Assembly (NCBI RefSeq): GCF_004296575.1
Contig: NZ_SAYT01000003.1
Coordinates: 62,001 to 126,000, forward strand
Reading direction: 5' to 3'
DNA length: 64,000 nt
DNA from: Dyella amyloliquefaciens
Lineage (GTDB): Bacteria > Pseudomonadota > Gammaproteobacteria > Xanthomonadales > Rhodanobacteraceae
The notes under the pieces are model-generated. The model ran no database searches, had not been told where the DNA came from, and saw only the letters and a program-made list of their open reading frames with translations. Positions 17,540 through 27,179 of the stretch are shown here, piece after piece. The stretch's first letter is position 1; every line of letters starts with the position of its first letter. The position numbers and the translations under genes are program-made.

Positions 17540-18241
17540 TCAGGGAGCCGCGTCGACCAGCACGAGTTCGGCATCCTCGAGCGCCGTCACCACGAACCTC
17601 GACTCGTTGTGGATGGCCGCGCCGTCACGCGCATCGAGCTTCAGTCCGTTGATTTCGACCTTGCCCTTGGCCGGCACCATGTAGGCGTAGCGATTCGGCG
17701 CGAGCTCGTACTCGGCCTTTTCGCCGGCCTTCAGCGACGCCCCGAGCACGCGGGCATCGGTGCGCAGAGGGAGTGCGTCGGTGTCCTCCTTGTAGCCACT
17801 CGCCAGTGCGACGAAGCGTCCCGAGCGCTCACCCACGGGGAACGGCTTGGTGCCCCACGACGGCGCATCACCCTGCTGGTTGGGGATGATCCAGATCTGG
17901 AAGATGCGTGTCGCGCCAGGTTCGAGGTTGTATTCGGCATGCGTGATGCCGGTTCCGGCGCTCATCACCTGCACATCGCCGGCGACGGTGCGCCCCTTGT
18001 TGCCGAGGTTGTCCTGATGCGTGATGGCGCCTTCGCGCACATAGGTGATGATCTCCATGTCACCGTGCGGATGCGGCGGAAAGCCGGTCTGCGGAGCAAT
18101 GGTGTCGTCATTCCACACGCGCAGTGTGCCCCAGCCCATACGTGCGGGCTCGTGATAGTTGGCGAACGAAAAATGATGCTTGGCATCGAGCCAGCCATGG
18201 TTGGCTCCGCCCAAGCTATCGAAAGGTCGACGTTCGATCAT
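17540..18241 (-). CDS. Pirin family protein (YhhW-like quercetinase)
   Basis: A 233-residue bicupin. The first cupin holds the metal ligands HPHGDMEIITYV (two His and Glu) and THAEYN; NHGWLDAKHHFSFANY at the N-terminus is the usual pirin opening. Bacterial YhhW-type pirins can act as quercetin 2,3-dioxygenases or redox sensors. The ATG at 18241 has gcaggagt upstream on the minus strand as ribosome site. Confidence 0.9.
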   Translation of the reverse strand: MIERRPFDSLGGANHGWLDAKHHFSFANYHEPARMGWGTLRVWNDDTIAPQTGFPPHPHGDMEIITYVREGAITHQDNLGNKGRTVAGDVQVMSAGTGITHAEYNLEPGATRIFQIWIIPNQQGDAPSWGTKPFPVGERSGRFVALASGYKEDTDALPLRTDARVLGASLKAGEKAEYELAPNRYAYMVPAKGKVEINGLKLDARDGAAIHNESRFVVTALEDAELVLVDAAP

Positions 18242-18474
18242 GCTGCACTCCTGCTGAAATGGATGCGCCCGTTGGCTTTTGCCAAGATAGGGCAGAGTGC
18301 TGCCGATACCAGTCGTTCAACGGGGAACGGACTGTTGCCGAAAAGCCTCGTATTGGAGGTTATCCAGCGCGCGCGACGAAGCCGTGAAAGGCATCGAGTC
18401 CACGCGCGCCATCCGAATCCGGCGAACAGGGCGGATGTTCTCGCTGGGAAGCGCAGAAAATTCATTCCGGGCTC

Positions 18475-18502
18475 TTCACAAATGCCACTGTTCTGTTACT
18501 AT
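18475..18502 (+). promoter_or_regulatory. Promoter of the tRNA-Gly gene
   Basis: TTCACA (18475-18480) and TACTAT (18497-18502) are separated by 16 bp, 13 bp upstream of the mature 5' end of tRNA-Gly. Each of the first two tRNAs is followed by its own terminator-like hairpin, so the downstream tRNAs may have separate promoters. Confidence 0.55.
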
Positions 18503-18515
18503 GTCTGACTCCGAT

Positions 18516-18591
<76 letters not shown>

Positions 18592-18600
18592 GTTTTCTGC

Positions 18601-18632
18601 AAAACCTCGGCTTTCCGAGGTTTTGTTTTTTA
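18601..18632 (+). terminator. Rho-independent terminator after tRNA-Gly
   Basis: Stem aacctcgg/ccgaggtt, 4-nt loop, then ttttgtttttt. It starts 10 bp after the tRNA 3' end. Confidence 0.85.
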
Positions 18633-18675
18633 AGCGGATATGACCTGGGTTTTCAGGTTACGATTCGCGCGCGAT

Positions 18676-18749
18676 GGCCTGGTGGCAGAGTGGTCATGCA
18701 GCGGCCTGCAAAGCCGTGTACGCCGGTTCGATTCCGACCCAGGCCTCCA
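18676..18749 (+). tRNA. tRNA-Cys (GCA)
   Basis: A 74-nt cloverleaf: acceptor ggcctgg/ccaggcc, anticodon loop ctgcaaa with GCA, T loop ttcgatt, encoded CCA. Confidence 0.97.
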
Positions 18750-18765
18750 TTGCGCAAAACGAATC

Positions 18766-18791
18766 AACCCGCCGTCAGGCGGGTTTTTTTA
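18766..18791 (+). terminator. Rho-independent terminator after tRNA-Cys
   Basis: Stem aacccgcc/ggcgggtt with a 4-nt loop followed by a run of T. Confidence 0.85.
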
Positions 18792-18854
18792 TGGCTCGGG
18801 GTGCCCCCTCGGCCAAGGGATGTGCGTGCTAGGATGCCCATCCCTCTGCATCCG

Positions 18855-18941
18855 GCCCGGATGGCGAAACTGGTAGACGCAAGGGACTTAAAATCCCTCA
18901 GCCGCAAGGCTATGCGGGTTCGATCCCCGCTCCGGGCACCA
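18855..18941 (+). tRNA. tRNA-Leu (TAA)
   Basis: An 87-nt class II tRNA: acceptor gcccgga/tccgggc, anticodon loop cttaaaa with TAA, a long variable arm (cagccgcaaggctatg), T loop ttcgatc and encoded CCA. Confidence 0.97.
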
Positions 18942-18975
18942 CTTTTCAGGATGCCGGACGCATCCGGGAGAAGTC

Positions 18976-19218
18976 ATGAGCATCGTGAGATTTCTGGGGC
19001 CGTACGACCAGCGCGTCGCGGCCGAGCTTCCCGAGGGTTACGTCGTGGGTACCTGTACGGGTGATTGCGTCTTCACCCATGGCACCGGACTCGACGGCGT
19101 GGACAGGCGAGTCGGTGAGCAGCAATGGTCAGACGGCCGCAGCGTCATGACCGTGCTGGTCGAGGATTTTGATCTCGACGGCGCAGGCCTCAGAAACTGG
19201 TCCACTGGCGTGGAATAA
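18976..19218 (+). CDS. Small conserved-looking hypothetical protein
   Basis: 80 residues starting MSIVRFLGPYDQRVAAELP, with a good ribosome site (gggagaag, 4 bp before the ATG). It contains two cysteines in VGTCTGDCVFTHG, a possible metal or redox pair, and an acidic C-terminal half (VEDFDLDGAG). There is no membrane segment or recognised domain. It lies just after tRNA-Leu and may share its transcript. Real coding potential is supported by the ribosome site and codon usage; the function is unknown. Confidence 0.6.
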   Translation: MSIVRFLGPYDQRVAAELPEGYVVGTCTGDCVFTHGTGLDGVDRRVGEQQWSDGRSVMTVLVEDFDLDGAGLRNWSTGVE

Positions 19219-19368
19219 GCGGAACGGCGGGCTTCTTCAAAGGTTGTAAGGAAACGTCTTCCGAGTTCGTAGGATGGCGTGGATGAAGCGTCGCGCAAGC
19301 CTCGCGAGCGCTTGCATAAAGCGATATCGCGGCCTATGTTCGCGGAATCAACCCAAGGAGGGTGTCTG

Positions 19369-20022
19369 GTGATCAAGGTAGTCTTGATTGACGACCACGA
19401 GCTGGTGCGCACGGGATTCAGGATGATCCTGCAGCAACAGCCTGATATTCAAATCTGTGGTGAAGCGGGGAGCGCAGAGGAGGGCTTGCGACTCATCCGT
19501 GGGAAGGCGCCCAATATCGCGCTGGTCGATGTGCACATGCCCGGCATGAGCGGCATCGAGCTGACCGAGCGCGTGTCGCGGTCCAAGTTGCCGACGCACA
19601 TCATCATCGTCACGGTAGTCGACGATGCCCGCTTTCCCAAGCGCCTGCTCGACGCCGGTGCGCTGGGCTATCTCACCAAGGGATGTACCGCGGAAGAATT
19701 GCTTGATGCCGTGCGGCAGGTGGCCTTTGGTCGCCGTTATCTCGCGCCGGCCGTGGCGCAGCAGCTGGCGCTCGCTACGCTCGACGGCGAAGGCTCGCCG
19801 TTCGATGCGCTGTCCAGCCGCGAGCTCGAGGTGGCGATGATGCTGGTGCGCGGCAAGGCGCTCACCACCATCGGCGAGCAGCTCAATTTGAGCCCCAAGA
19901 CTGTTTCCACCTACAAGCAGCGTTTGATGGAAAAGCTGCAGGTGGATCATGTGATCAGCCTGGCCCATCTGATGACCATCCACGGCTTGCTCGACACCCA
20001 TAACAACCAGGTCGGCAACTGA
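19369..20022 (+). CDS. gacA: GacA/UvrY-type LuxR-family response regulator
   Basis: 217 residues. The receiver begins KVVLIDDHELVRTGFRMIL, has the phospho-acceptor Asp in LVDVHMPGMSG, the switch Thr in IVTVVDDA and Lys in YLTKGCTAEEL. The C-terminal LuxR helix-turn-helix reads FDALSSRELEVAMMLVRG and LNLSPKTVSTYKQRL, closely matching UvrY/GacA. These regulators, driven by BarA/GacS, activate small RNAs that titrate CsrA and so govern secondary metabolism and biofilm. The start is GTG 19369, preceded by a near-perfect aaggaggg six bases upstream; the longer frame from 19279 lacks such a site. No partner kinase is in the window. Confidence 0.85.
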   Translation: MIKVVLIDDHELVRTGFRMILQQQPDIQICGEAGSAEEGLRLIRGKAPNIALVDVHMPGMSGIELTERVSRSKLPTHIIIVTVVDDARFPKRLLDAGALGYLTKGCTAEELLDAVRQVAFGRRYLAPAVAQQLALATLDGEGSPFDALSSRELEVAMMLVRGKALTTIGEQLNLSPKTVSTYKQRLMEKLQVDHVISLAHLMTIHGLLDTHNNQVGN

Positions 20023-20042
20023 GTCATCCCGAGTTGATGGAG

Positions 20043-20081
20043 GCATAAAAAAGCCGGACTGATGTCCGGCTTTTTTTATGC
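20043..20081. terminator. Bidirectional terminator between gacA and rne
   Basis: Stem aagccggac/gtccggctt with a 4-nt loop, flanked by an A run on the left and a T run on the right; the outer gcat/atgc also pairs. It serves both convergent genes. Confidence 0.88.
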
Positions 20082-20097
20082 CTGGAGGTCGACGGCG

Positions 20098-23000
20098 TCA
20101 GCCGTGCGACGCATCCTTCTTGAGCGTGTCCTCAGCGGATTCTTCGCTGGCTGACGCGTCATCGGACGACGGCGCAGCAAGGCCCGCATGGGCAAGCAGG
20201 TCGCCCTGTGCCGGAGTTACGGGCGCCACCGAATCGGTGACTGCAGGTTCTTCCGGCTGGACATTCACTGCTTCGACCGTCGGCGCCTGCACGTGTTCGG
20301 CATGCGGGGCGATGTCCAGGTGCGAGTGGAAGTCGATGGTCGTGCTTGCGACCACGGCTTCGGCATGCGCTGCTTCGACGACGACGGCATTCACTTCCGG
20401 AGCGTGCGTGACGGTGGCCGTGACATCCGCCGTCAGCGATGCCGGCGCTTCCTGCTCGACGACAGCGATGGCCTCGTGGGCGGTGACCGATTCCAGATGG
20501 GGAGCCGGCTCCGCAGCCGCTTCCACCTTGATCTCGCTGTCCGCTTCGCTCACTTCGACCGACTTTTCGGGAATCGGGGGAAGGGCGGGCAGGTTGAACG
20601 ATGCCGGTGCCACTGCACTCATCACCTGCTCCGATGCAGGTTCGATCGGTGCGACAACACCAGATTGCGCGATGGGCTCCGGCGCATGCGTTGCAGTGAC
20701 CTGCTCAACTGCGGCGACGGCCACAAGACTGGCAGCGACCACGCCACCAGCCACGGGTACAGCTGCAGCGACGGGCGCGACTGCATCCTCGCTGCGGTCC
20801 TCATCGTCCAGATCGAAATGCTCATCGCCTTCCGCCGATTCCGGCGCGCCGGCCTGGGCGGTTTCGTCATGACGACGGCGACGGCGTCCACCGCGGCGAC
20901 CACGGCGACGACGCGACTGGCTGCCCTCGGTCGCGGCCGAAGCAGCGCCTTCGGCGGCGGCGATCACTTCCGCACCGGTCTGGGCGAGCGTCGCGGTATC
21001 CGGCAACGCCTCCTTGCCAACGTCGACGTCGGCCGGCGCGATGGCGGCAAGACGCTCGACGGGTTCAGCGACGGCGGGAGCCGGCGACGACGACTGGGCA
21101 GGCGCCTGCTGCGAAGGACGCGGCTGGCGCTGCTGCTGTTCCTGGCGTTGCTGCTTGCGCTCGTTCTGAGCCTGCGCGGCTTCCGCCTTGGGCTGCTGCG
21201 CCTGCTTCTGTTCCTGGCGTCCGCCCTGCTGCTGCGGCTGGCGCTGTTGCGACTGCTGTTCATTGCCGCGCTGGCGATTGCCCTTGCCCTGCTGCTGGCC
21301 CTTCTGGCCCTGCTGCGGCTGCTGTTCGCGACGCTGCTGCTGTTGCTGGCGGCCACCCTGTTGCTGCGGCTGGCGGTTGCGCTCATCGCGACGGTTGCCG
21401 CGCGGGTTCGACGGCGCTGCTTCGGCCTTGACCACCGGGGCCGGCGCGGCGGGAGCTGCGCTGCCGCGGAACCAGCCGAGCAGGCGGGAAATCACGCCAC
21501 CGCTCGGAGCCGGGGTTGCAGCCGTAGGCTGGCGTGCCGGCAGCGCCTGCGGAGCGGGCGCGGCCGCGGTTTCTTCGCGAAGCGGGGCAGGGGTGGCCGG
21601 AACGATGCCGCTGACGGCAGGCTGTTCGCCGCTACCCAGGGTCTGGCCCATCTTCGGGATCGGCGAGGCTTCCACCGCCGTGAGACGCTCGTAGCTGGGC
21701 TTGCTGTGCTCGCCCATGTCGGCTTCGCGGATGCGCTGGATCTCGATGTGCGGCGTCTCGAGCTTGTCGTCGGCCACGATCACCACGTGCACCTTGTTGC
21801 GCAGCTCGATCTCGACGACGCTGGCGCGCTTCTCGTTGAGCATGAAGTTGGCCACGCTCGGCGGGGCCTGCACCAGCACCTGGCCGGTGTTGTCCTTCAT
21901 GGCGTGCTCTTCGATCAGGCGCAGGGTCGACAGCGCCAGCGACTCCACGCCGCGGACGTGGCCATGGCCTTCGCAGCGCGGGCAGACGTTCTGGGTCGCT
22001 TCGCCGAGGCTCGGGCGCAGGCGCTGGCGGGACATCTCCAGCAGGCCAAAGCGCGAGATGCGGCCGATCTGCACGCGGGCGCGGTCCAGCTTCAGGGCGT
22101 CCTTGAGACGCTCCTCCACTTCGCGCTGGTGCTTGGGGCTGTCCATGTCGATGAAGTCGATCACGATCAGGCCGCCGGCATCGCGGATGCGCAGCTGGCG
22201 GGCGATCTCGACGGCGGCCTCGAGGTTGGTGTTGAACGCCGTTTCCTCGATGTCGCTGCCCTTGGTGGCCTTCGACGAGTTGATGTCGATGGCGGTGAGG
22301 GCTTCGGTCTGATCGATCACGATCGAGCCGCCGGACGGCAGGCGCACCTGGCGATCAAACGCGCTCTCGATCTGCGTCTCAATCTGGTAGCGCGAGAACA
22401 GCGGGGTGTCGTCGCGGTACAGCTTGAGCTTGCGCATGGCCGTGGGCATGACCTGCTGCACGAACTCGCGGGCGTCGTTGTACAGCGACTCCTCGTCGAT
22501 GAGGATCTCGCCGATGTCGTTGCGCAGGTAGTCGCGCAGGGCGCGAATGAACAGCTTCGATTCCTGGTAGATCAGGAACGGGGCCTTCTGGGAGCCGGCG
22601 GCGGTGGAGATCGATCGCCACAACTGAAGCAGGTAATCGAGGTCCCACTGCAACTCTTCGGCGTCGCGGCCGAGGCCGGCGGTGCGCACGATCAGGCCGA
22701 CGTCGTCGGGCACGGTGAGGTGGTCCAGCGCTTCCTTCAGCGCCTGGCGGTCTTCGCCCTCGATGCGACGCGAAACACCACCCGCTTTCGGGTTGTTTGG
22801 CATCAGCACCATGTAGCGGCCGGCGAGGCTGATGAAGGTGGTCAGCGCTGCGCCCTTGTTGCCGCGCTCCTCCTTCTCCACCTGCACGACCACTTCGTGA
22901 CCTTCCTTGATGAGGTCGCGAATGTTGGCCTTGTTGGGGTCCAGGCCCGGCGTGAAGTACTCGCGGGCGACTTCCTTCAGCGGGAGAAAGCCGTGGCGTT

Positions 23001-23187
23001 CCGCACCGTAGTCGACGAAACAGGCTTCGAGGGAGGGTTCGACGCGAGTGATGCGGCCTTTGTAGATGTTGGCCTTTTTCTGTTCTCGGGACGGGATTTC
23101 GATATCAAGATCGTAAAGGGTCTGGCCATCGACGATGGCCACACGCAACTCTTCACGCTGAGTTGCGTTGATCAGCATACGTTTCAT
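20098..23187 (-). CDS. rne: Ribonuclease E
   Basis: A 1029-residue essential endoribonuclease and degradosome scaffold. The N-terminus [20 protein letters not shown] is diagnostic, followed by an S1 domain ([29 protein letters not shown]), the catalytic DNase-I-like region with IVIDFIDMD (metal Asp residues) and the Zn-link CPRCEGHG. After about residue 520 the protein becomes low-complexity: a Gln/Arg/Gly-rich stretch, then a basic [14 protein letters not shown] patch, then a long Ala/Val/Glu-rich acidic tail to the C-terminus. These are the usual disordered RNA-binding and partner-binding regions, unusual here for their Gln content. Expression is probably autoregulated through the leader, as in E. 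coli. Confidence 0.96.
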   Translation of the reverse strand: MKRMLINATQREELRVAIVDGQTLYDLDIEIPSREQKKANIYKGRITRVEPSLEACFVDYGAERHGFLPLKEVAREYFTPGLDPNKANIRDLIKEGHEVVVQVEKEERGNKGAALTTFISLAGRYMVLMPNNPKAGGVSRRIEGEDRQALKEALDHLTVPDDVGLIVRTAGLGRDAEELQWDLDYLLQLWRSISTAAGSQKAPFLIYQESKLFIRALRDYLRNDIGEILIDEESLYNDAREFVQQVMPTAMRKLKLYRDDTPLFSRYQIETQIESAFDRQVRLPSGGSIVIDQTEALTAIDINSSKATKGSDIEETAFNTNLEAAVEIARQLRIRDAGGLIVIDFIDMDSPKHQREVEERLKDALKLDRARVQIGRISRFGLLEMSRQRLRPSLGEATQNVCPRCEGHGHVRGVESLALSTLRLIEEHAMKDNTGQVLVQAPPSVANFMLNEKRASVVEIELRNKVHVVIVADDKLETPHIEIQRIREADMGEHSKPSYERLTAVEASPIPKMGQTLGSGEQPAVSGIVPATPAPLREETAAAPAPQALPARQPTAATPAPSGGVISRLLGWFRGSAAPAAPAPVVKAEAAPSNPRGNRRDERNRQPQQQGGRQQQQQRREQQPQQGQKGQQQGKGNRQRGNEQQSQQRQPQQQGGRQEQKQAQQPKAEAAQAQNERKQQRQEQQQRQPRPSQQAPAQSSSPAPAVAEPVERLAAIAPADVDVGKEALPDTATLAQTGAEVIAAAEGAASAATEGSQSRRRRGRRGGRRRRRHDETAQAGAPESAEGDEHFDLDDEDRSEDAVAPVAAAVPVAGGVVAASLVAVAAVEQVTATHAPEPIAQSGVVAPIEPASEQVMSAVAPASFNLPALPPIPEKSVEVSEADSEIKVEAAAEPAPHLESVTAHEAIAVVEQEAPASLTADVTATVTHAPEVNAVVVEAAHAEAVVASTTIDFHSHLDIAPHAEHVQAPTVEAVNVQPEEPAVTDSVAPVTPAQGDLLAHAGLAAPSSDDASASEESAEDTLKKDASHG

Positions 23188-23529
23188 TGTAGTTTTTCCT
23201 CTGCTTGCCGCGCGTCGCGTGCCGCGGTGGCGCCGTGTTTCGGCGGCCTGCCGGGGATCGCGCCGCTGCGGTTAAGCGGCAACATGACGGCATCGTTTCC
23301 GGTGCCGGGATGATTCGTGGCAATGCACCCGCCGCCCCGGAACCCATTGGGAACCGGACAACGACCACCCGAACCGTTACGATGAAAGGGAGCAGCGACC
23401 GGCTGCCGAAGAAGGCGACCGGCGCTATCCTCGCCGACGTCACGGGGCGGGCGTCCCGACTCCACTCCGAACATCGGTTGGGCGGGACGTAGCGCCGGCC
23501 GAGTATCCTATTTCGTCAGGTTTTTTTCA
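23188..23529. other. Divergent leader region between rne and rluC
   Basis: 342 bp with no supported gene. On the minus strand it should be the rne promoter and 5' untranslated leader, with gaggaa as ribosome site before the ATG. On the plus strand a -10-like TATCCT (23504-23509) with a distant TTGGGC could serve rluC, but the 20-bp spacing is too long to be convincing. ORFs in both strands here are shadows. Confidence 0.5.
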
Positions 23530-24543
23530 ATGCAGACGGCAACTTCCCCCGACGCACCTCACGGTGTGCGTCAAGTCGAGATTGGCCCCGAGCGAGACGG
23601 GCAGCGCATCGACAATGCGCTCATGACCCTGCTCAAGGGGGTCCCCAAGAGCATGATCTACCGGATCCTGCGCACCGGGCAGGTGCGCGTGAACGGCAAG
23701 CGAGCGAAGCCGGACACGCGTCTCGCGGCCGGTGACATGCTGCGTATTCCGCCGGTGCGCGTCGCAGAGAAGGCCGCGACAGCGGGTCCGTCGGCGGGCC
23801 TCGTCTCAGCCATCACTGAGTCGATTATTTTCGAGGACAAGCATTTCCTCGCGATCGACAAGCCCGCCGGTATTGCCGCCCATGGCGGTAGCGGTGTCAG
23901 CCATGGTGCGATCGAGCTGTTGCGGGCGGCCAGGCCGAACGAACACATCGAGCTGGTCCATCGCCTCGACCGCGATACCAGCGGCGTGCTGGTGTTCGCC
24001 AAGACCCGCGCCGGGCTGACCGGCCTGCAGGCGGCGATTCGCGAAGGCACGGTGACCAAGCAGTACCTCTGCCTGATGGTCGGTCACCCGTCCAAGGCCA
24101 AGTTCAGCGTCAACGCGCCCCTGTTGAAGTCGGTGCTTCAGGGCGGAGAGCGCATGGTACGAGTGTCCGATAACGGCAAGCCGTCGCTCACTTTTTTCCA
24201 GGAAATGGAGCAGTACCCGGCGGCCCGCCTGATGCAGGCGACCCTGGGCACCGGCCGCACCCACCAGATCCGCGTCCACGCCGCCCATATCGATCACCCG
24301 CTGGCGGGCGATCCGAAGTACGGCGACAAGGAAATGAACAAGAAATTCAGGGACCTGGGGCTGCAGCGGATGTTCCTGCACGCGTCCCACATGAGTTTCG
24401 AGCTGGACGGGCGGTCGTACAGCTTCTCGGCGCCTCTCCCGGATGACCTGAAGGAATTCCTGGATGTGCTTGCCGTGAAAGGAAAAAGGATACGCCGGCT
24501 GCAGGAACACCTACAGGAAAAAGCGCGCACTGACCTCAAGTGA
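23530..24543 (+). CDS. rluC: 23S rRNA pseudouridine synthase RluC
   Basis: A 337-residue enzyme of the RluA family that modifies 23S rRNA (positions 955, 2504 and 2580 in E. coli). It has an N-terminal S4 RNA-binding domain (GQRIDNALMTLLKGVPKSM, VRVNGKRAKPD), the catalytic motif HRLDRDTSGVLVFAKT with the essential Asp, and GRTHQIRVHAAHIDHPLAGD. The pairing with the divergent rne gene is conserved in gammaproteobacteria. Its last 33 bp overlap the 3' end of the convergent membrane-protein gene. Confidence 0.95.
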   Translation: MQTATSPDAPHGVRQVEIGPERDGQRIDNALMTLLKGVPKSMIYRILRTGQVRVNGKRAKPDTRLAAGDMLRIPPVRVAEKAATAGPSAGLVSAITESIIFEDKHFLAIDKPAGIAAHGGSGVSHGAIELLRAARPNEHIELVHRLDRDTSGVLVFAKTRAGLTGLQAAIREGTVTKQYLCLMVGHPSKAKFSVNAPLLKSVLQGGERMVRVSDNGKPSLTFFQEMEQYPAARLMQATLGTGRTHQIRVHAAHIDHPLAGDPKYGDKEMNKKFRDLGLQRMFLHASHMSFELDGRSYSFSAPLPDDLKEFLDVLAVKGKRIRRLQEHLQEKARTDLK

Positions 24544-25998
24544 GCGCAACAGGTGGCCGGTGAGGCCGCTTTCGACCAGCAGAGCCGAGGTGGCGTGGGC
24601 GATCGCGATCGGTATCAGGCGTGGTGAGCGCAGGAAGCACCACGCCCACCACAGCTCGGCCAGCATGCATAGCTGCATCAGCGAGCCATTGGGCGTATGG
24701 AGCAGGCCAAACAGGCCTGCGGTGATCAGGATGACGAAAGGTGTCGGCAGGCCCGTGAGGCGGAGCCGACCCATCACGATGGCCAGCATCGCCCATTGCT
24801 GAAGCAGTGCCCAGCCGAAATACGCGGCAACGTGTCGGGGGTCGAGATGGATCAGGCCGTGCCCGTCGGCCAGCATCAGCACGAAAGCGACGGGCAAAGG
24901 CACCAGAGGCCATAGCCAGTCCTGCCAGCTTCGACCCAACCATGACCAGGTAACAGGGCGGCGCCGCCACTCGCTGGCCGCACTGAACACGATGGCAGCG
25001 AGAAAGGCGATGACGCCTGGAATCGAGACGTGCGGCCCCCAGCGTAGACCGGCGATCAGCCAGAGCGGGCCGGCGGCAATGGCGGCGGCTTCCACCCATG
25101 GGCGGACCACGCCCGGCTTCTGGCGCCAGCTCAGCACCATCAGCCATGCCAGGTAGAGACCGCACGCCGCCCAATCCCACCAGGCCGGAGTCGGGGCATC
25201 ACGGTGGATGGAGAGCGATTCGCCGAAGGGCAACACCAGGGCGGCGGGGCGGTGTGCACGAACGAAATCGCGCAACGACATCATGGCTTCCGCAGACGAT
25301 CCTGCGGGCAGGCGCACCAGTGGCGCTGCCCGTTCGGGAAGGGGAAGAGTGCTCTGCTGCAGCGGAAATCGGATGTCACCTGCATTCGCGCCGACGGTGG
25401 CGGGCAGGGCGAGCGGCCTCGGCGTGACCAGCGCGACCTCGCTCAGCGCCAGTGCCGCGTTCGCCGGAACCTGCAGGCGGAGGCGAAGCATATAGGCCAC
25501 CACGTCGGGCGCATCGCAGGCCGAACCGGTGATCGTGTGCCATGGGATCTTGCTGAGGTCGACCGACAGCGCGGTCTCGCCGGGCGTGATACGTGCGGCA
25601 TCCGCTGCCAGGCAGGCGGGGCTGGATTCACTCGCCTGGTAACTAAGTGACAGGGAACCCGCGGCACTGCTCTGGAGCTGCAGCTGCAACAGCGGCCAGT
25701 GCGTCGTATCGACCGGGCCGTCCAGTGGCAAGCCCAACTCGAACGGCGTGCCGTCGTGGCTGGTGATCCGCAGCGCATGGGGGCCACGCGTGACCGTGGC
25801 GGCGCCGAAGACGCGGTGGGCGACCAGGTCCGTCGGGGCGCGCGGATGCCATTGCCACAAGGGATGGCCATCGCGCAGGGCGGTCAGTTCCTGCTGCGCG
25901 TCCTGCACCAGCCGCGCACGCGTTATCCAGGAGGACAGCAACGCCATCAGCCACAACAGGGCAACTACCGCCAGCGCGAACCCGGCGGCGTTGGCCAT
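24511..25998 (-). CDS. Membrane protein with degenerate CPBP/CAAX-protease-like C-terminus
   Basis: 495 residues. An N-terminal membrane anchor (AAGFALAVVALLWLMALLSSW) precedes a periplasmic region of about 250 residues. Then come six or more membrane segments beginning near WWDWAACGLYLAWLMVLSW. The last part contains FGLLHTPNG and IPIAIAHATSALLVESG, spaced like the second and third motifs of CPBP-family intramembrane proteases. The first EExxxR motif is not visible, so it may be inactive or only distantly related. The longest frame begins with TTG at 26058 inside the preceding phhB gene; ATG 25998 avoids that overlap and starts at the anchor. Neither start has a clear ribosome site. Confidence 0.65.
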   Translation of the reverse strand: MANAAGFALAVVALLWLMALLSSWITRARLVQDAQQELTALRDGHPLWQWHPRAPTDLVAHRVFGAATVTRGPHALRITSHDGTPFELGLPLDGPVDTTHWPLLQLQLQSSAAGSLSLSYQASESSPACLAADAARITPGETALSVDLSKIPWHTITGSACDAPDVVAYMLRLRLQVPANAALALSEVALVTPRPLALPATVGANAGDIRFPLQQSTLPLPERAAPLVRLPAGSSAEAMMSLRDFVRAHRPAALVLPFGESLSIHRDAPTPAWWDWAACGLYLAWLMVLSWRQKPGVVRPWVEAAAIAAGPLWLIAGLRWGPHVSIPGVIAFLAAIVFSAASEWRRRPVTWSWLGRSWQDWLWPLVPLPVAFVLMLADGHGLIHLDPRHVAAYFGWALLQQWAMLAIVMGRLRLTGLPTPFVILITAGLFGLLHTPNGSLMQLCMLAELWWAWCFLRSPRLIPIAIAHATSALLVESGLTGHLLRSLEVSARFFL

Positions 25999-26021
25999 GC
26001 GGCGGGTGGCGCTGGTGGCGC

Positions 26022-26363
26022 TCAATGTTCGAGCAACGCCTCGACGCGTGCGGCGCAAATGAAATCGTTGAGCGACAGGCCGCCCACGTCATGGGTCGAC
26101 CACAGCACCTGGCAGTGGCCGTAGCCGGCTTCCAGATCGGGGTGGTGGTCTTCCTGGTTGGCCATGAAGCCGATCGCATTGATGAAACCCAGCGTGTGAT
26201 GGAAATCGCGGAACTTGAAGTCCTTGATGATGGCCTTACCGTCCGGAGTGGCCTGCCAGCCGGGCAGCGTGGCAAGCAGCTCGTTGACCTGGGCCGTGTC
26301 CAGCACGTGTTCCTTGCCCTTGCGCGGCGTGCAGTGCTGGCTGGCGAGTGGTCTTTGGCTCAT
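26022..26363 (-). CDS. phhB: Pterin-4a-carbinolamine dehydratase
   Basis: A 113-residue DCoH-family enzyme that recycles 4a-hydroxytetrahydrobiopterin, normally for phenylalanine hydroxylase. Conserved EDHHPDLEAGYGHCQV with the catalytic His pair, and HDVGGLSLNDFICAARVE, are visible. The length is typical. It is followed 23 bp later by the membrane-protein gene on the same strand. No phhA gene is in the window. Confidence 0.93.
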   Translation of the reverse strand: MSQRPLASQHCTPRKGKEHVLDTAQVNELLATLPGWQATPDGKAIIKDFKFRDFHHTLGFINAIGFMANQEDHHPDLEAGYGHCQVLWSTHDVGGLSLNDFICAARVEALLEH

Positions 26364-26501
26364 GGCAGTCGGGTCCGTTTCAGAGGAAAGATGCGAAGCG
26401 TCGAAGCTCGGTGGTCAAAAGTCAAAACCGGCATCGATTTCAAAATAGGACTAAAATGGTGCTGTATTTCCGGCCAAGCCGGAGTTTCAGCTGGAGTGGA
26501 C

Positions 26502-27107
26502 ATGATCGAGATTTCCGAACGCGCGCAGAAGCACTTCCTGCGGTTGCTCTCCCAGCAGGGTATCGACGGGTTGGGCATCCGCCTGCGCGTGACCGCGCCG
26601 GGTACGCCGGCAGCCAATTGCGAGCTGGAGTTTGCCGAACCCGAGGAGCTCACCGGGCAGGAATGGACCATCGTCTGCGATGGTTTCGATTTCCATGTGG
26701 AAGGGGATAGCGCCCCCTGGCTGGAAGGCGCCAGCATCGATTTCGAGCCGAACGCCACCGGCGGCCAGTTGAATATCCGCGCGCCGCGCATCAAGGGTGA
26801 GATACCAGGCGAGAACGCCGGTCTGATCGAACGCGTGCGTTTCGTGCTCGAGGCCGAGATCAACCCAAGGATCGCCTCTCATGGCGGCCGAGTGAGCCTG
26901 CTGGAGGTCGATGCCGACGGCGTGGTGGTGCTGCAGTTCGGCGGCGGCTGCCACGGTTGCGCCTCGGTGGATGTCACGCTCAAGCATGGCGTGGAGAAGA
27001 CCTTGCGCGAGCGCGTGCCGGAAATCACCGCGGTGCGCGACGCCACCGACCACAGCGGCGGCAGCAATCCTTACTACAAGAAGGAAGGCCGTTCGGCGAT
27101 GGGCTGA
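26502..27107 (+). CDS. nfuA: Fe-S cluster carrier NfuA
   Basis: 201 residues: an N-terminal degenerate A-type (HesB-like) domain starting IEISERAQKHFLRLL, and a C-terminal Nfu domain with the cluster-binding CxxC in FGGGCHGCASVDVTLK. NfuA binds a [4Fe-4S] cluster at a dimer interface and delivers it to target enzymes, especially under oxidative stress or iron limitation. ATG 26502, preceded by ctggagtgga, is the canonical start (MIEIS); the longer frame from 26025 overlaps phhB and is rejected. A strong terminator follows. Confidence 0.95.
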   Translation: MIEISERAQKHFLRLLSQQGIDGLGIRLRVTAPGTPAANCELEFAEPEELTGQEWTIVCDGFDFHVEGDSAPWLEGASIDFEPNATGGQLNIRAPRIKGEIPGENAGLIERVRFVLEAEINPRIASHGGRVSLLEVDADGVVVLQFGGGCHGCASVDVTLKHGVEKTLRERVPEITAVRDATDHSGGSNPYYKKEGRSAMG

Positions 27108-27131
27108 CCGGCCCTCGCCAGAGGCACCAAG

Positions 27132-27160
27132 AAAAAGGCCCGCTCGAAGCGGGCCTTTTT
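27132..27160. terminator. Bidirectional terminator between nfuA and cytochrome genes
   Basis: Perfect stem aaaaaggcccgc/gcgggccttttt with a 5-nt loop; A and T tracts on both sides serve the two convergent units. Confidence 0.92.
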
Positions 27161-27179
27161 GCTGTCTGTTGCGTAGCGC

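Noticed and set aside
20188-23313. 1041-residue plus-strand ORF antisense to rne
   Set aside because: It is the mirror of the RNase E coding bias; composition is His/Arg/Leu-rich and repetitive with no domain, while rne is certain.
23188-23529. Short ORFs in the rne/rluC gap
   Set aside because: Arg/Pro-rich frames in several phases with no ribosome sites; better explained as leader and promoter DNA.
25999-26058. TTG start at 26058 for the CPBP-like membrane protein
   Set aside because: It overlaps phhB and adds a basic stretch before the membrane anchor; ATG 25998 fits better, though without a clear ribosome site.
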